A DNA stretch of 34,643 nucleotides, from positions 1 through 34,643 of the forward strand of contig NZ_JAFEXF010000067.1 in assembly GCF_016905445.1 (NCBI RefSeq), written 5' to 3'. Position numbers and translations under genes: made by a program. The first letter of the stretch is position 1. Each line of letters opens with the position of its first letter. The notes beneath the pieces are model-generated. The model did not search any database, had not been told where the DNA came from, and saw nothing but the letters and a program-made list of their open reading frames with translations. Positions 1-8,747 of this stretch are shown piece after piece. The DNA comes from Streptomyces sp. G44. GTDB taxonomy: Bacteria; Actinomycetota; Actinomycetes; Streptomycetales; Streptomycetaceae.

Positions 1-1428
1 GCTGCCGGGGGCCGGGGCCGCGGCGGGGCGGCCGGCGGCGGACCGGCCGACGGACGGCGAGGACTACTGCCAGGGCCGGTGCGCGGACATCCTGCCGCCC
101 GGCGCCAACGGCAGCGCGACCCTCGCCGAGATCCTCGCGCACCGCGTCCTCGGGACCCGACCGGCGCACGCCGACGACCAATTGGGCCCCTACGACGCGC
201 TCTCCTCCGGCTACCCCTCGCTCACCGACGACCGCCTCACCGAGTTCTTCGGCGACGCCTCCTTCGGTGTGCGCGACGGCCAGGTCGCCTCCGTCACCAA
301 GCCGCGCGACGACGTGACGATCACCCGCGACAAGAAGTACGGCATCCCGCACATCAAGGGCACCACCCGCTACGGCACGGAGTTCGGCGCGGGCTTCGCC
401 GCCGGGCAGGACCGGCTCTGGCTCATCGACCTCTTCCGCCACATAGGCCGCGGGCAGCTGACCTCGTTCGCGGGCGGCGCACCCGCCAACCAGGGTCTGG
501 AGCAGCAGTTCTGGCCGCAGGCCCCGTACACCGAGAAGGACCTGGAGAAGCAGGTCGAGTACATCAAGGCGACCCAGGGCGAGCGCGGCAGGCAGGCCAT
601 GGCGGACGCGCAGGCCTACGTCGACGGGCTCAACGCCTACCGCGTGAAGGCGAAGAACGGCCGCCACTTCCCGGGCGAGTACGTCCTCACCGGCAAGATC
701 GACGCGATCACGAACGTCGGTGAGATCGAGCCCTTCAAGGTCACCGACATGATCGCGCTGGCCTCCGTCGTCGGCGGGCTCTTCGGCAACGGCGGCGGTG
801 GGGAGGTCGAGTCCGCGCTCTCCCTCCTCAAGGCCCAGGAGATCCGCAACTGAACAAGGCGGTCCAGCAGTTGGACGCCTGGCGCAAGGCGGGAGCGCGG
901 CGCGACCAGACATCCGCGGGCTCCAAGGCGTACGCCCACCCCGACGCCGTGCGCGTCATGGACGCCTGGTGGCCGCTGCTGATCAGGGCCGAGTTCGAAC
1001 CGGGCATGGGCAAGGACCTGTACACCGCCCTGACCGCGCAGCTCAGCACCGACGAGGCACCCTCGGCGGGCCACGGGCCGACCGGGGCGCACGCCGGCTC
1101 GGCCTTCCAGTACGGGTGGTGGGGGTACGCCGACAAGGACCTGCGCAAGGTCCTCGGGCGGCCGGTCAAGGGCGAACTGGCCCACACCTACTGCGGCGAC
1201 GGCAGACTCGACGCCTGCCGCGACGCCCTCCTGGCCACCCTCGCGCAGGCCGTCGCCGAACCCGCCACGGAGGTCTATCCCGGCGACGACGCGTGCGAGG
1301 CGGGCGACCAGTGGTGCGCGGACGCGATCGTCCACCGCGCGCTCGGCGGCATCACGCACAAGCCGGTCCAGTGGCAGAACCGTCCCACCTACCAGCAGGT
1401 CGTCGAGTTCCCCCGCCACCGCCCCTAG
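1..1428 (+). pseudogene. Penicillin acylase family protein, internally deleted and frameshifted (5' end outside window)
   Basis: The intact family is secreted Ntn-hydrolases that cleave amides such as penicillins or acyl-homoserine lactones. One frame is open from base 2 to a TGA at 851-853. It contains the alpha-chain opening of the family (RDKKYGIPHIKG, then FAAGQDRLWLIDLFRH). A second frame, shifted by one base, runs from about 841 to the stop at 1428. It reads as the family's C-terminus (LNKAVQQLDAWRKAG, AFQYGWWGY, WQNRPTYQQVVEF). Family members are roughly 900 residues or more; only about 280 plus 190 codons remain here. The central region is missing, including the start of the beta chain with its N-terminal nucleophile serine. 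The join lies near 835-848, at LLKAQE. The product cannot be an active acylase. The gene ends 3 bases before the stop of the opposing hydrolase gene. An assembly error at the join is the alternative. Confidence 0.85.
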
Positions 1429-1431
1429 CCG

Positions 1432-2733
1432 TCAGGCCATCGGAATCCGCCCCGCGGCGAACACGGCGCGCACCAGCTCCTCATGGCACACGTCGCTGTG
1501 CGCGCCACAGGGCGGGCCGCCGCGCCGCACCACCGACGCCGCGTCCACGCTCACACACCCCCGGGCGGGCAGCCTCTCGCCGAGCCTGACGCGCCGGGCG
1601 CCCTCCACCGCCCGGATGCCGCCGTAGCCGACGGCGCCCCACCGCTCCCACAGGTTCAGGAAGCTCGTGGAGTCACCGGCCAGCTTCGACGCCAGGGGGT
1701 AGAGCCGCCCCAGGGCGTCGTCGTGGCGCGAGTAGCAGGAGACCAGGGGGCCGTCGATACGCCGCTGCACGCCCCGCAGGGCTCCGCCACGCGCCCTGTC
1801 GTGGGGCAGCCGGTCGGCGAACGCGTAGTGCGAGAAGGCCCCTTGGAGCAGCGTCACCGACTTCACCGCGCGGACGTCGGCGGGCATGCCGCGCAGCGCG
1901 TACGACACGAGCCGGGCGCCGAAGCTGTGCCCGATGAGGTGCACCCTGATGCCGGGCGCGTCGGCGGCGAGCAGGCCGAGGGCGGGGCCGAGCCCCAGCT
2001 GGCCGACCGCGCCCGCCCGGCGCTTCATCGCGTAGTAGGAGCCCTGCCGCAGCAGCTCGTGTGCGCCGTCCCACACCCGTCTGCGCAGCTCGCTGAGGAG
2101 CTCGGCCTGCCCGCTGTCCGCGCGGGCCGCCGCGAACACCTCGCAGACCTGGACCGCGTCGTCGGTGAGCATGGCGGGCTCGCCCGAGCCGGTGTCCTCC
2201 CCGAGGTGGCGGGCCGGGCTCGTCTCGCGCAGGGAGACCAGCTCACGCACGTGCCGCCCGAACTCGTAGACGCGGGAGGGCACGTCCGAGCGCTCCGCGA
2301 GCAGCTCGGCGATCCGGTCCAGCGTCGCGCCGTGGTCGGGGAAGGCGCGGTCCAGGGCCTGCCGGGTGGCCGCGTCGAGCACGGGCTCACCGGGCGGCGT
2401 GGCAGTGGCGGGCGCCGCCGAGGGGTCGAAGTCGGGGACGGGTTCGTCGGGGAAACGGATGGCGGGCCACAGCACCCCGACGTAGCCGAGGCGCACCCCC
2501 GGCGCGGCCAGGCGCCGGCAAGGGGCGAAGAAGCGCCGGTACAGCGAGCGGGCGCCCTTCGTGTCGTTGTTCCAGCCGTGCGCGAAGACCAGCAGATCCG
2601 AGACGCGCCCGCGTTCCGCGCCGGACAGCAGCTCCGCGCGCTGCGCGGTGTCGACGTCGCCGTCGGCGTCGAAGGTCAGTTCCCAGTAGGGCTCCACGCC
2701 CGTATGGTCCTGCCGCCGCGGCCCCCTGGCCAT
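1432..2733 (-). CDS. Alpha/beta-hydrolase fold protein, function unknown
   Basis: This is a 433-residue protein. It shows a nucleophile elbow GHSFG (residues 268-272, Ser270) after a hydrophobic strand (IRVHLI), and an upstream oxyanion-type HGW (52-54). Asp338/339 and a late histidine (412 or 417) could complete a Ser-Asp-His triad. About 150 mostly helical residues lie between the HGW strand and the elbow, so the lid is large. No signal peptide is visible, so it is probably cytoplasmic. It starts 12 bases after the stop of the MFS transporter gene on the same strand and is probably co-transcribed with it. Its substrate may therefore be an ester or lactone linked to the transported acid; that is inference. 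Related Streptomyces proteins are sometimes labelled serine-threonine kinases, but no kinase motif is visible here. Confidence 0.75.
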   Translation of the reverse strand: MARGPRRQDHTGVEPYWELTFDADGDVDTAQRAELLSGAERGRVSDLLVFAHGWNNDTKGARSLYRRFFAPCRRLAAPGVRLGYVGVLWPAIRFPDEPVPDFDPSAAPATATPPGEPVLDAATRQALDRAFPDHGATLDRIAELLAERSDVPSRVYEFGRHVRELVSLRETSPARHLGEDTGSGEPAMLTDDAVQVCEVFAAARADSGQAELLSELRRRVWDGAHELLRQGSYYAMKRRAGAVGQLGLGPALGLLAADAPGIRVHLIGHSFGARLVSYALRGMPADVRAVKSVTLLQGAFSHYAFADRLPHDRARGGALRGVQRRIDGPLVSCYSRHDDALGRLYPLASKLAGDSTSFLNLWERWGAVGYGGIRAVEGARRVRLGERLPARGCVSVDAASVVRRGGPPCGAHSDVCHEELVRAVFAAGRIPMA

Positions 2734-2745
2734 ACTCCGCGCGCG

Positions 2746-4098
2746 TCAGATCAGTTCGCGCTCCCGGGTCTCGGGCAGCGCGGACACGCACACCAGCGAC
2801 ACGACCGCCATCGCGCTCACGTACCAGCCCACCGAGGACGAGCCGAACGCCGCCTGGAGCCGGGTCGCCACCAGCGGCGACACCGCGCCGCCGAGCACGC
2901 CGCCGAGGTTGTAGGCGAGCGAGGCGCCCGAGTAGCGGACGTTCGTGCCGAACAGTTCGGGCAGGTAGGCACCCATCGGGCCGTAGACCACGCCCATGCA
3001 GAACAGGGCCCCGCCGAGCGCGAGCGCGATCAGCGCCGGCCGCCCGGTGTCCAGGAGCGGGAAGAGCACGAACCCCCACACCACCGACAGGCCCGTGCCC
3101 GCGAGGACGAGCTTGCGCCGCCCGTCGCCGTCGGAGCGCGTCGCGGCGAGCCAGGTGCCGGCCGCGAGGAAGAGGCAGCCCGCGAGGGACAGCCCCAGCA
3201 TGGTGGTGCGGGGGACGCGCAGGGTGCCGGTGGCGTAGGCGAGGCAGTAGGTGGTCGCCGTGTAGAAGAGGCCGTACGCGACGACCATGCCGCCCGCGCC
3301 GAGCAGCAGTTCGCGCGGATGGCGGCGGAGCACGTCGAGCGTGGGGGCCTTGCTGGCCTCCTGCGCCTCCATGACCTTCGCGAAGACCGGCGTCTCGCTG
3401 ATGCGCAGCCGCACGAAGAGGCCGACGCCGACGAGCAGGAAGGAGAGCAGGAACGGCACGCGCCAGCCCCAGCCGCGGAACGCCTCGTCGGGGAGCACGG
3501 AGGACAGCAGCCAGAACACGCCGGTCGCCGCGAAGAACCCGACCGACGGCCCGAGCTGGGGGAAGGCGGCGTACAGCCCGCGCTTCCCGCTCGGCGCGTG
3601 CTCCACCGCCAGCAGCGCCGCCCCGCCCCACTCGCCGCCGAGCCCGATGCCCTGGAGGAAGCGGAGCAGGATCAGCAGCAGCGGCGCCCAGACGCCGAGG
3701 GTGCCGTAGCCGGGGAGGAGCCCGACGAGGGCCGTCGAGAGACCCATCAGGAGCAGCGAGGCGACCAGGACGGACTTGCGGCCCACCCGGTCGCCGAAGT
3801 GCCCGAAGATCACCGAGCCGATGGGCCGCGCCGCGAACGCCACCGCGTACGTGGAGAAGGACGCGAGCGTGGCGTTGACCGGGTCGAGCGTCGGGAAGAA
3901 CGCCTGGTTCAGGACGAGGGCGGCCGCCGTGCCGTAGATGTAGAAGTCGTAGAACTCGATGGCCGTCCCGACGAAGGAGGCCACGGCCACCCGCCGCAGG
4001 CTCTCGGGGCTGCTCTGCGCGCCCTGGGCCAGCTGTTTCCCTGCCGTCGACGTGTTCTCTTCCGCTGTCGTCTCGCTCCGCACGAGCGGCACTCTCAT
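2746..4098 (-). CDS. MFS transporter, metabolite:H+ symporter (MHS) type
   Basis: This is a 450-residue membrane protein with the usual 12 hydrophobic segments. The first segment carries FVGTAIEFYDFYIYGTAAAL, and the loop-2 motif GHFGDRVGRKS follows. FLQGIGLGGEWGGAALLAVEHAP is typical of the MHS branch (alpha-ketoglutarate, shikimate, citrate and proline/betaine permeases). It probably imports a carboxylate or betaine-like solute with protons. The gene diverges from the SDR/acyl-CoA-synthetase operon, sharing a 183-base control region with a candidate TetR operator. The start at 4098 has no clear Shine-Dalgarno; a slightly later start is possible because a TTGACT hexamer lies only 17 bases upstream. 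The exact substrate cannot be read from sequence; the neighbouring CoA-ligase suggests an organic acid. Confidence 0.88.
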   Translation of the reverse strand: MRVPLVRSETTAEENTSTAGKQLAQGAQSSPESLRRVAVASFVGTAIEFYDFYIYGTAAALVLNQAFFPTLDPVNATLASFSTYAVAFAARPIGSVIFGHFGDRVGRKSVLVASLLLMGLSTALVGLLPGYGTLGVWAPLLLILLRFLQGIGLGGEWGGAALLAVEHAPSGKRGLYAAFPQLGPSVGFFAATGVFWLLSSVLPDEAFRGWGWRVPFLLSFLLVGVGLFVRLRISETPVFAKVMEAQEASKAPTLDVLRRHPRELLLGAGGMVVAYGLFYTATTYCLAYATGTLRVPRTTMLGLSLAGCLFLAAGTWLAATRSDGDGRRKLVLAGTGLSVVWGFVLFPLLDTGRPALIALALGGALFCMGVVYGPMGAYLPELFGTNVRYSGASLAYNLGGVLGGAVSPLVATRLQAAFGSSSVGWYVSAMAVVSLVCVSALPETRERELI

Positions 4099-4193
4099 GG
4101 TGGATGTAGGGGCCAGTCAATAGCTGGGACGGCCCGTCTCGCACAATGAGACCGTCGGCCGGACCCGGCCGGGCCGCCCCCTTCCGCCGTCAC

Positions 4194-4211
4194 ATACCGA
4201 CTGGTTAGTCT
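4194..4211 (+). promoter_or_regulatory. Candidate TetR operator in the MFS/SDR divergent region
   Basis: The sequence is ATACCGACTGGTTAGTCT. It is an imperfect palindrome that shares its first 12 bases with the site upstream of the kinase/acyl-CoA dehydrogenase operon (9818-9835, read on the other strand). It lies about 70 bases upstream of the SDR start and about 95 upstream of the transporter start, where a repressor could act on either promoter. Assignment to the TetR protein encoded at 6780 is inference. Confidence 0.6.
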
Positions 4212-4281
4212 GCCGGGACGGGCGGGCCGCGCCAACCGTGGCCGGGTCCGTGGTCGAGTCCGACGTCGAAGGAGACCGGTC

Positions 4282-5046
4282 GTGGAGACCCTGCGGGACA
4301 AGGGAGTCGTCGTCACCGGCGCCGGTGGCGGGATCGGGGCCGCGCTGGCCCGCCGCTTCGCCGCCGAGGGGGCGCGCGTCGTCGTCAACGACCTGGACGG
4401 AGCCAAGGCGCGGGCCGTCGCCGACGAGGTGGGCGCCATCGCCGTCCCCGGCGACGCGTCGCTGATCGTCCCCCAGGCCACCGAGGCGCTCGGCGGCACG
4501 GTCGACGTGTACTGCGCCAACGCCGGGCTCGGCTCCGGCGGCAGCGAGGCCGCGCCCGAGGAGGTGTGGGCCGCCGCCTGGGACGTCAACGTCATGGCAC
4601 ACGTCCGGGCGGCGCAGGCGCTGCTGCCCGGCTGGCTGGAGCGCGGCGAAGGCCGCTTCATCTCCACCGTCTCCGCGGCCGGGCTGCTCACCATGATCGG
4701 CGCCGCGCCCTACAGCGTGACCAAGCACGGCGCGTACGCCTTCGCCGAGTGGCTCTCGCTCACCTACCGCCACCGCGGCCTCAAGGTCCACGCGATCTGC
4801 CCGCAGGGCGTGCGCACCGACATGCTCGCCGCCACCGGCACCGCGGGCGACCTCGTCCTCACGCCCACCGCGATCGAACCGGAGGACGTCGCCGACGCCC
4901 TCTTTACGGGCATGGCCGAGGACCGCTTCCTGATCCTGCCGCACCCGGAGGTCGCCGCGTACTACGAGGCGCGGGCCGCCACCCCCGACAAGTGGCTGAC
5001 CGGCATGAACCACATCCAGCGGAAGTGGGAGGCGACGCAGCGGTGA
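4282..5046 (+). CDS. Short-chain dehydrogenase/reductase (SDR)
   Basis: This 254-residue classical SDR has the dinucleotide-binding TGAGGGIG (residues 12-19) and an acidic residue after strand 2 (NDLDG). It also has ANAG (79-82), catalytic Ser131, and YSVTK with Tyr144 and Lys148. The acidic residue after strand 2 suggests NAD(H) rather than NADP(H). It starts with GTG at 4282 behind a GGAG, and heads an operon with the acyl-CoA synthetase, whose GTG overlaps this gene's TGA, and the TetR gene. In that setting it probably interconverts a hydroxy- and oxo-acyl-CoA. It is a candidate for the LvaD-like step (4-oxo to 4-hydroxyacyl-CoA) if the cluster is a 4-hydroxy-acid pathway. That role is inferred from context only. 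Confidence 0.88.
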   Translation: METLRDKGVVVTGAGGGIGAALARRFAAEGARVVVNDLDGAKARAVADEVGAIAVPGDASLIVPQATEALGGTVDVYCANAGLGSGGSEAAPEEVWAAAWDVNVMAHVRAAQALLPGWLERGEGRFISTVSAAGLLTMIGAAPYSVTKHGAYAFAEWLSLTYRHRGLKVHAICPQGVRTDMLAATGTAGDLVLTPTAIEPEDVADALFTGMAEDRFLILPHPEVAAYYEARAATPDKWLTGMNHIQRKWEATQR

Positions 5047-6767
5047 CCGGATCCCCCGAGACGCCCCGGCTTCCCGAGGCCCCCCGGACCCCCGGGGCCC
5101 CGGACGGCTCGATCTACGCCGCCAAGCCGTGGCTCGCCCGCCTCAACGACGCCCAGCGCACCCCCGTCACCCCGGCCGCATCCGTGGTGCACGCCTTCCG
5201 CGCCGCCGTCGCCAGGGCCCCGGAGCACACCGCCCTCGCCTACTTCGACGGCCGCCTCGGCTACCGCGAGACCGACGCCCTCAGCGACTCCGTCGCCGGA
5301 CACCTGGCCGCGCGCGGCCTCGCGCGGGGCGACCGCGTCGCGATCCTCCTCCAGAACACCCCGCACTTCGTGCTCGCCCTCCTCGGCGCCTGGAAGGCGG
5401 GCGCGACGGTCGTGCCCGTCAACCCCATGTACAAGTCGGCGGAGGTCGCCCACGTTCTCGCCGACGCCGGCGTGACCGCGCTGATCTGCGCGGACAGCGC
5501 CTGGGAGTCGTATCTGCGCGACACGGCGGCGGACTCCCGCGTGCGCGTCGTGCTCACCGCCTGCCAGCTCGACCTCCAGACCAGGAACGACCCGCGGGTC
5601 CTGGACTTCGAGCGGCTGCCGGTCCCGGCCGACGCCGAGGACCTGGTGGAGATCGCTCGCCAGGGCCTCCCTGCCCCCGCCGACCGCGAACTCGGCCCCT
5701 CGGACGTGGCGCTGATCAGCTACACGTCCGGCACCAGCGGCACCCCCAAGGGCGCCATGAACACCCACGGCAACATCACCTACAACGCCGAGCGCCAGCG
5801 CGCCGGCTCCGGCATCCCCGAGGGTGCCTGCTACTTCGCGCTGGCGCCGCTCTTCCACATCACCGGCATGGTCGCCCAGCTCGCCGGGTGCGTCGCCAAC
5901 GCGGGCACGCTCGCCCTCGCCCACCGCTTCGAGGCCGGGGTCGTCCTCGACGCCTTCGCCGAGCACCGCCCCGCGTACACGGTCGGCCCCTCCACGGCGT
6001 TCATGGCGCTCGCCGCCCACCCGGCGGCGACGCGCGCCCACTTCGACTCCTTCGTGCTGATCTCCTCGGGCGGCGCGCCGCTGCCCCCGGCCCTCGTGGA
6101 GAAGTTCCGCGCCGCCTACGGCCCCTACCTCCACAACGGCTACGGCCTCACCGAGTGCACCGCGCCCTGCGCCTCCGTGCCGCCGGGCCAGGAGGCGCCC
6201 GTCGACCCGTTCTCGGGCACCCTCGCCGTCGGCGTCCCGGGTCCCGAGACGGTCGTACGCATCCTGGACGAGGCGGGCCAGGAGGTCCCCTTCGGCGAGC
6301 ACGGCGAGATCGTCGTCCGAGGACCGCAGGTCGTCCCCGGCTACTGGCGGCGGCCCGAGGCCACCGCCGAGGCCTTCCCGGGCGGCGAACTGCGCACCGG
6401 CGACATCGGGTTCATGGACCCGGCCGGCTGGCTCTACGTCGTCGACCGCAAGAAGGACATGATCAACGCGTCCGGTTTCAAGGTGTGGCCGCGCGAGGTC
6501 GAGGACGTCCTGTACACGCACCCGGCCGTGCGCGAGGCGGCCGTCGTCGGCGTGCCCGACAGCTACCGCGGCCAGAGCGTCAAGGCGTACGTCAGTCTGC
6601 GTCCGGGCAGCGGCACCGGGCCCGAGGAGCTGACGGCGTACTGCAAGGAACGGCTGGCCGCGTACAAGTACCCGCGTGAGGTCGAGATCCTGACGGAACT
6701 GCCGAAGACGACAAGTGGGAAGATCCTCCGGCGGGAACTGCGTTCCCTCCCGAAGGACAGTCAGTGA
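5043..6767 (+). CDS. Acyl-CoA synthetase (AMP-binding, class I adenylate-forming)
   Basis: This 574-residue enzyme activates a carboxylic acid with ATP and CoA. All diagnostic motifs are present: the P-loop YTSGTSGTPKGAM (227-239), YGLTE (367-371), RTGD (451-454), and the hinge RKKDMINASGFKVWPREVE (469-487). The catalytic lysine is in PKTTSGKILRR (Lys560). The GTG at 5043 overlaps the SDR stop as GTGA, which fixes the start and indicates translational coupling. The first 25 residues are rich in proline, glycine and serine and resemble a linker. The TetR regulator follows 12 bases after the stop. The substrate is unknown; a short- or medium-chain acid delivered by the divergent MHS transporter fits the context. 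Confidence 0.93.
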   Translation: MTGSPETPRLPEAPRTPGAPDGSIYAAKPWLARLNDAQRTPVTPAASVVHAFRAAVARAPEHTALAYFDGRLGYRETDALSDSVAGHLAARGLARGDRVAILLQNTPHFVLALLGAWKAGATVVPVNPMYKSAEVAHVLADAGVTALICADSAWESYLRDTAADSRVRVVLTACQLDLQTRNDPRVLDFERLPVPADAEDLVEIARQGLPAPADRELGPSDVALISYTSGTSGTPKGAMNTHGNITYNAERQRAGSGIPEGACYFALAPLFHITGMVAQLAGCVANAGTLALAHRFEAGVVLDAFAEHRPAYTVGPSTAFMALAAHPAATRAHFDSFVLISSGGAPLPPALVEKFRAAYGPYLHNGYGLTECTAPCASVPPGQEAPVDPFSGTLAVGVPGPETVVRILDEAGQEVPFGEHGEIVVRGPQVVPGYWRRPEATAEAFPGGELRTGDIGFMDPAGWLYVVDRKKDMINASGFKVWPREVEDVLYTHPAVREAAVVGVPDSYRGQSVKAYVSLRPGSGTGPEELTAYCKERLAAYKYPREVEILTELPKTTSGKILRRELRSLPKDSQ

Positions 6768-6779
6768 CACGAAAGGCAG

Positions 6780-7382
6780 GTGGCGGCAGTGGCCAGGACG
6801 ACGGACGGTGACGGCACGCCCGTCCCGCAGCGGCTGCTGGCCGCCGCCACCCGGCTCTTCGCCGGCCAGGGCTACGACCGCACCTCGGTGCAGGAGATCG
6901 TGGAGGCGGCCGGCGTCACCAAGGGCGCGCTCTACCACTACTTCGGCTCCAAGGACGACCTGCTCCACGAGGTGTACGCCCGGATGCTCCGCGTCCAGCA
7001 GGAGCGGCTGGACGCCATCGCGGACGCGGACGCCCCCGTGGAGCGGCGGGTCCGCGACGCCGCCGCGGACGTCGTGGTCACCACCATCGACAACCTCGAC
7101 GACGCCTCGATCTTCTTCCGCTCCATGCACCACCTGGGCCCCGAGAAGAACAAGCAGGTACGCGCCGAGCGGCGCCGCTACCACGAGCGCTTCCGCGCCC
7201 TGATCGAGGAGGGCCAGGAGTCGGGCGTCTTCTCCACGGCGACCCCGGCGGACCTGGTGGTGGACTACCACTTCGGCTCCGTCCACCACCTGTCCACCTG
7301 GTACCGCCCGGACGGCCCCCTGACGCCCCAACAGGTCGCCGACCACTTGGCCGACCTACTGCTGCGGGCGCTGCGGCCTTAG
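6780..7382 (+). CDS. TetR/AcrR family transcriptional regulator
   Basis: This 200-residue protein has an N-terminal helix-turn-helix at about residues 16-62, containing VQEIVEAAGVTKGALYHYF and GSKDDLL, and a helical ligand-binding C-terminal domain. It is the third gene of the SDR/acyl-CoA synthetase operon. TetR proteins in such operons are usually repressors relieved by an acyl-CoA or related ligand; that is family knowledge. The two candidate operators in this window (4194-4211 and 9818-9835) place both the SDR/MFS region and the kinase/dehydrogenase operon under its likely control. GTG at 6780 follows an AAAGG; GTG at 6789 is an alternative start. Confidence 0.92.
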   Translation: MAAVARTTDGDGTPVPQRLLAAATRLFAGQGYDRTSVQEIVEAAGVTKGALYHYFGSKDDLLHEVYARMLRVQQERLDAIADADAPVERRVRDAAADVVVTTIDNLDDASIFFRSMHHLGPEKNKQVRAERRRYHERFRALIEEGQESGVFSTATPADLVVDYHFGSVHHLSTWYRPDGPLTPQQVADHLADLLLRALRP

Positions 7383-7518
7383 GGGCGCCCCGTAGGGGCG
7401 CGGGGAACTGCGCGAGCAACCGGATACGATCCCGCACCCGCCGCAGGACCTGCCGCGGCAGACGCGACCGCGCCCCGGCGGGGGCCTGAGCGCACAGTCC
7501 CCCGCCCCCTGCCGGGGG
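7383..7518. repeat. GC-rich intergenic element with Streptomyces-type repeat and convergent terminator
   Basis: This spacer separates the TetR gene (+) from the acyl-CoA dehydrogenase gene (-). It begins with the palindrome GGGGCGCCCC (7382-7391). It then carries GGGGCGCGGGGAACTGCGCG (7395-7414), followed by AGCAACC, a string I recognise as recurring in many Streptomyces intergenic regions. A hairpin GCCCC-GGCG-GGGGC and a C-rich/G-rich pair near 7500-7518 follow. It probably ends transcription from both sides; the role of the conserved string is unknown. Confidence 0.5.
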
Positions 7519-8739
7519 CTACACGTACCGCTTCAGCTCCCGCCGGGCCAACGACCGCTGATGCACCTCGTCCGGCCCGTCGGCCAACCGCAGGGTCCGC
7601 GCGGCGGCCCACAGCTCCGCCAGCGGGAAGTCCTGGCTCACCCCGCCCGCGCCGTGCAACTGCACGGCCCGGTCGAGGATGTCGACCACCGCACGCGGCG
7701 TGGCGATCTTGATGGCCTGGATCTCCGTGTGGGCGCCGCGGTTGCCGACCGTGTCCATCAGCCAGGCGGTCTTCAGGACGAGCAACCGCACCTGCTCCAC
7801 CGCGACCCGCGCGTCCGCGATCCACTCCTGCACGACGCCCTGTTGGGCCAGCGGCTTGCCGAACGCCGTACGCGCGAGGGCCCGCCGGCACATCAGCTCG
7901 ATGGCCCGCTCCGCCATGCCGATCAGCCGCATGCAGTGGTGGATGCGGCCGGGCCCGAGCCGCGCCTGCGCGATGGCGAAGCCGCCGCCCTCCTCGCCGA
8001 TCAGGTTCGCCGCGGGCACCCGCACGCGGTCGAAGACGACCTCCGCGTGCCCGCCGTGGGAGTGGTCCTCGTACCCGTACACCCGCATGGCGCGCCGGAC
8101 TTCGAGGCCGGGGGTGTCGCGCGGGACGAGCACCATGGACTGCTGGCGGCGCGGGTCGGCGCCGTCCGGGTCCGTCTTGCCCATCACGATGAAGATCTCG
8201 CAGTCCGGGTTCATCGCCCCGGAGATGTACCACTTGCGGCCCGAGATGACGTACTCCGAGCCGTCCGCCGACCGCTCGATGAGGGTCGTGATGTTCGTGG
8301 CGTCCGACGACGCCACCTCCGGTTCGGTCATCGCGAACGCCGAGCGGATCTCCCCGGCGAGCAGCGGCTCCAGCCACCGCTTCTTCTGCTCCTCGCTGCC
8401 GAACTGCGCGAGCACCTCCATGTTGCCGGTGTCCGGCGCCGCGCAGTTCAGCGCGGTCGGCGCCAACTGCGGGGAGCGGCCGGTGATCTCGGCCAGCGGC
8501 GCGTACTGGAGGTTGGTGAGCCCCGCGCCGTGTTCCGCGTCGGGGAGGAAGAGATTCCACAGGCCCTGCCTGCGGGCCTCTGCCTTCAGCTCCTCGACCA
8601 CGGCCGGGGTGTCCCACGGCGAGGCGAGCGCGGCCCGCTGCTCCTCGGCGACGGCCTCGGCCGGGTACACGTGCTCGTCCATGAAGGCGAGCAGCTTCGC
8701 GCGCAGCTCTTCGGTGCGGGCGTCGAATGCGAAGTCCAT
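7519..8739 (-). CDS. Acyl-CoA dehydrogenase, ACAD10/11-like
   Basis: This 406-residue flavoenzyme shows the FAD/substrate motif AFAMTEPEVASSDATN, the ISGRKWYISGA strand, and the C-terminal helical domain (RTAFGKPLAQQGVVQEWIADAR, LHGAGGVSQDFPLAELWAAAR). Where most members have the catalytic YEG, this one has ADGPDEVH (Asp near 387), the form seen in the ACAD10/11 branch. The ATG at 8739 follows the kinase stop by 8 bases on the same strand. This reproduces as two genes the kinase-dehydrogenase fusion of vertebrate ACAD11. In that branch the enzyme can act on a 4-phosphoacyl-CoA rather than performing ordinary beta-oxidation. Which reaction occurs here is inference. Confidence 0.92.
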   Translation of the reverse strand: MDFAFDARTEELRAKLLAFMDEHVYPAEAVAEEQRAALASPWDTPAVVEELKAEARRQGLWNLFLPDAEHGAGLTNLQYAPLAEITGRSPQLAPTALNCAAPDTGNMEVLAQFGSEEQKKRWLEPLLAGEIRSAFAMTEPEVASSDATNITTLIERSADGSEYVISGRKWYISGAMNPDCEIFIVMGKTDPDGADPRRQQSMVLVPRDTPGLEVRRAMRVYGYEDHSHGGHAEVVFDRVRVPAANLIGEEGGGFAIAQARLGPGRIHHCMRLIGMAERAIELMCRRALARTAFGKPLAQQGVVQEWIADARVAVEQVRLLVLKTAWLMDTVGNRGAHTEIQAIKIATPRAVVDILDRAVQLHGAGGVSQDFPLAELWAAARTLRLADGPDEVHQRSLARRELKRYV

Positions 8740-8747
8740 GGCGTGCC

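Noticed and set aside
1432..2733. Serine/threonine protein kinase label
   Set aside because: No kinase glycine loop, HRD or DFG; the GHSFG elbow supports an alpha/beta hydrolase.
4115..4120. TTGACT as -35 of the MFS gene promoter
   Set aside because: A -10 at normal spacing would fall on or inside the predicted start codon; kept only as a note on start uncertainty.
1483..4149. Long open frame on the plus strand opposite the hydrolase and MFS genes
   Set aside because: Mirror of the coding strands; no motif, and membrane helices and catalytic motifs are on the minus strand.
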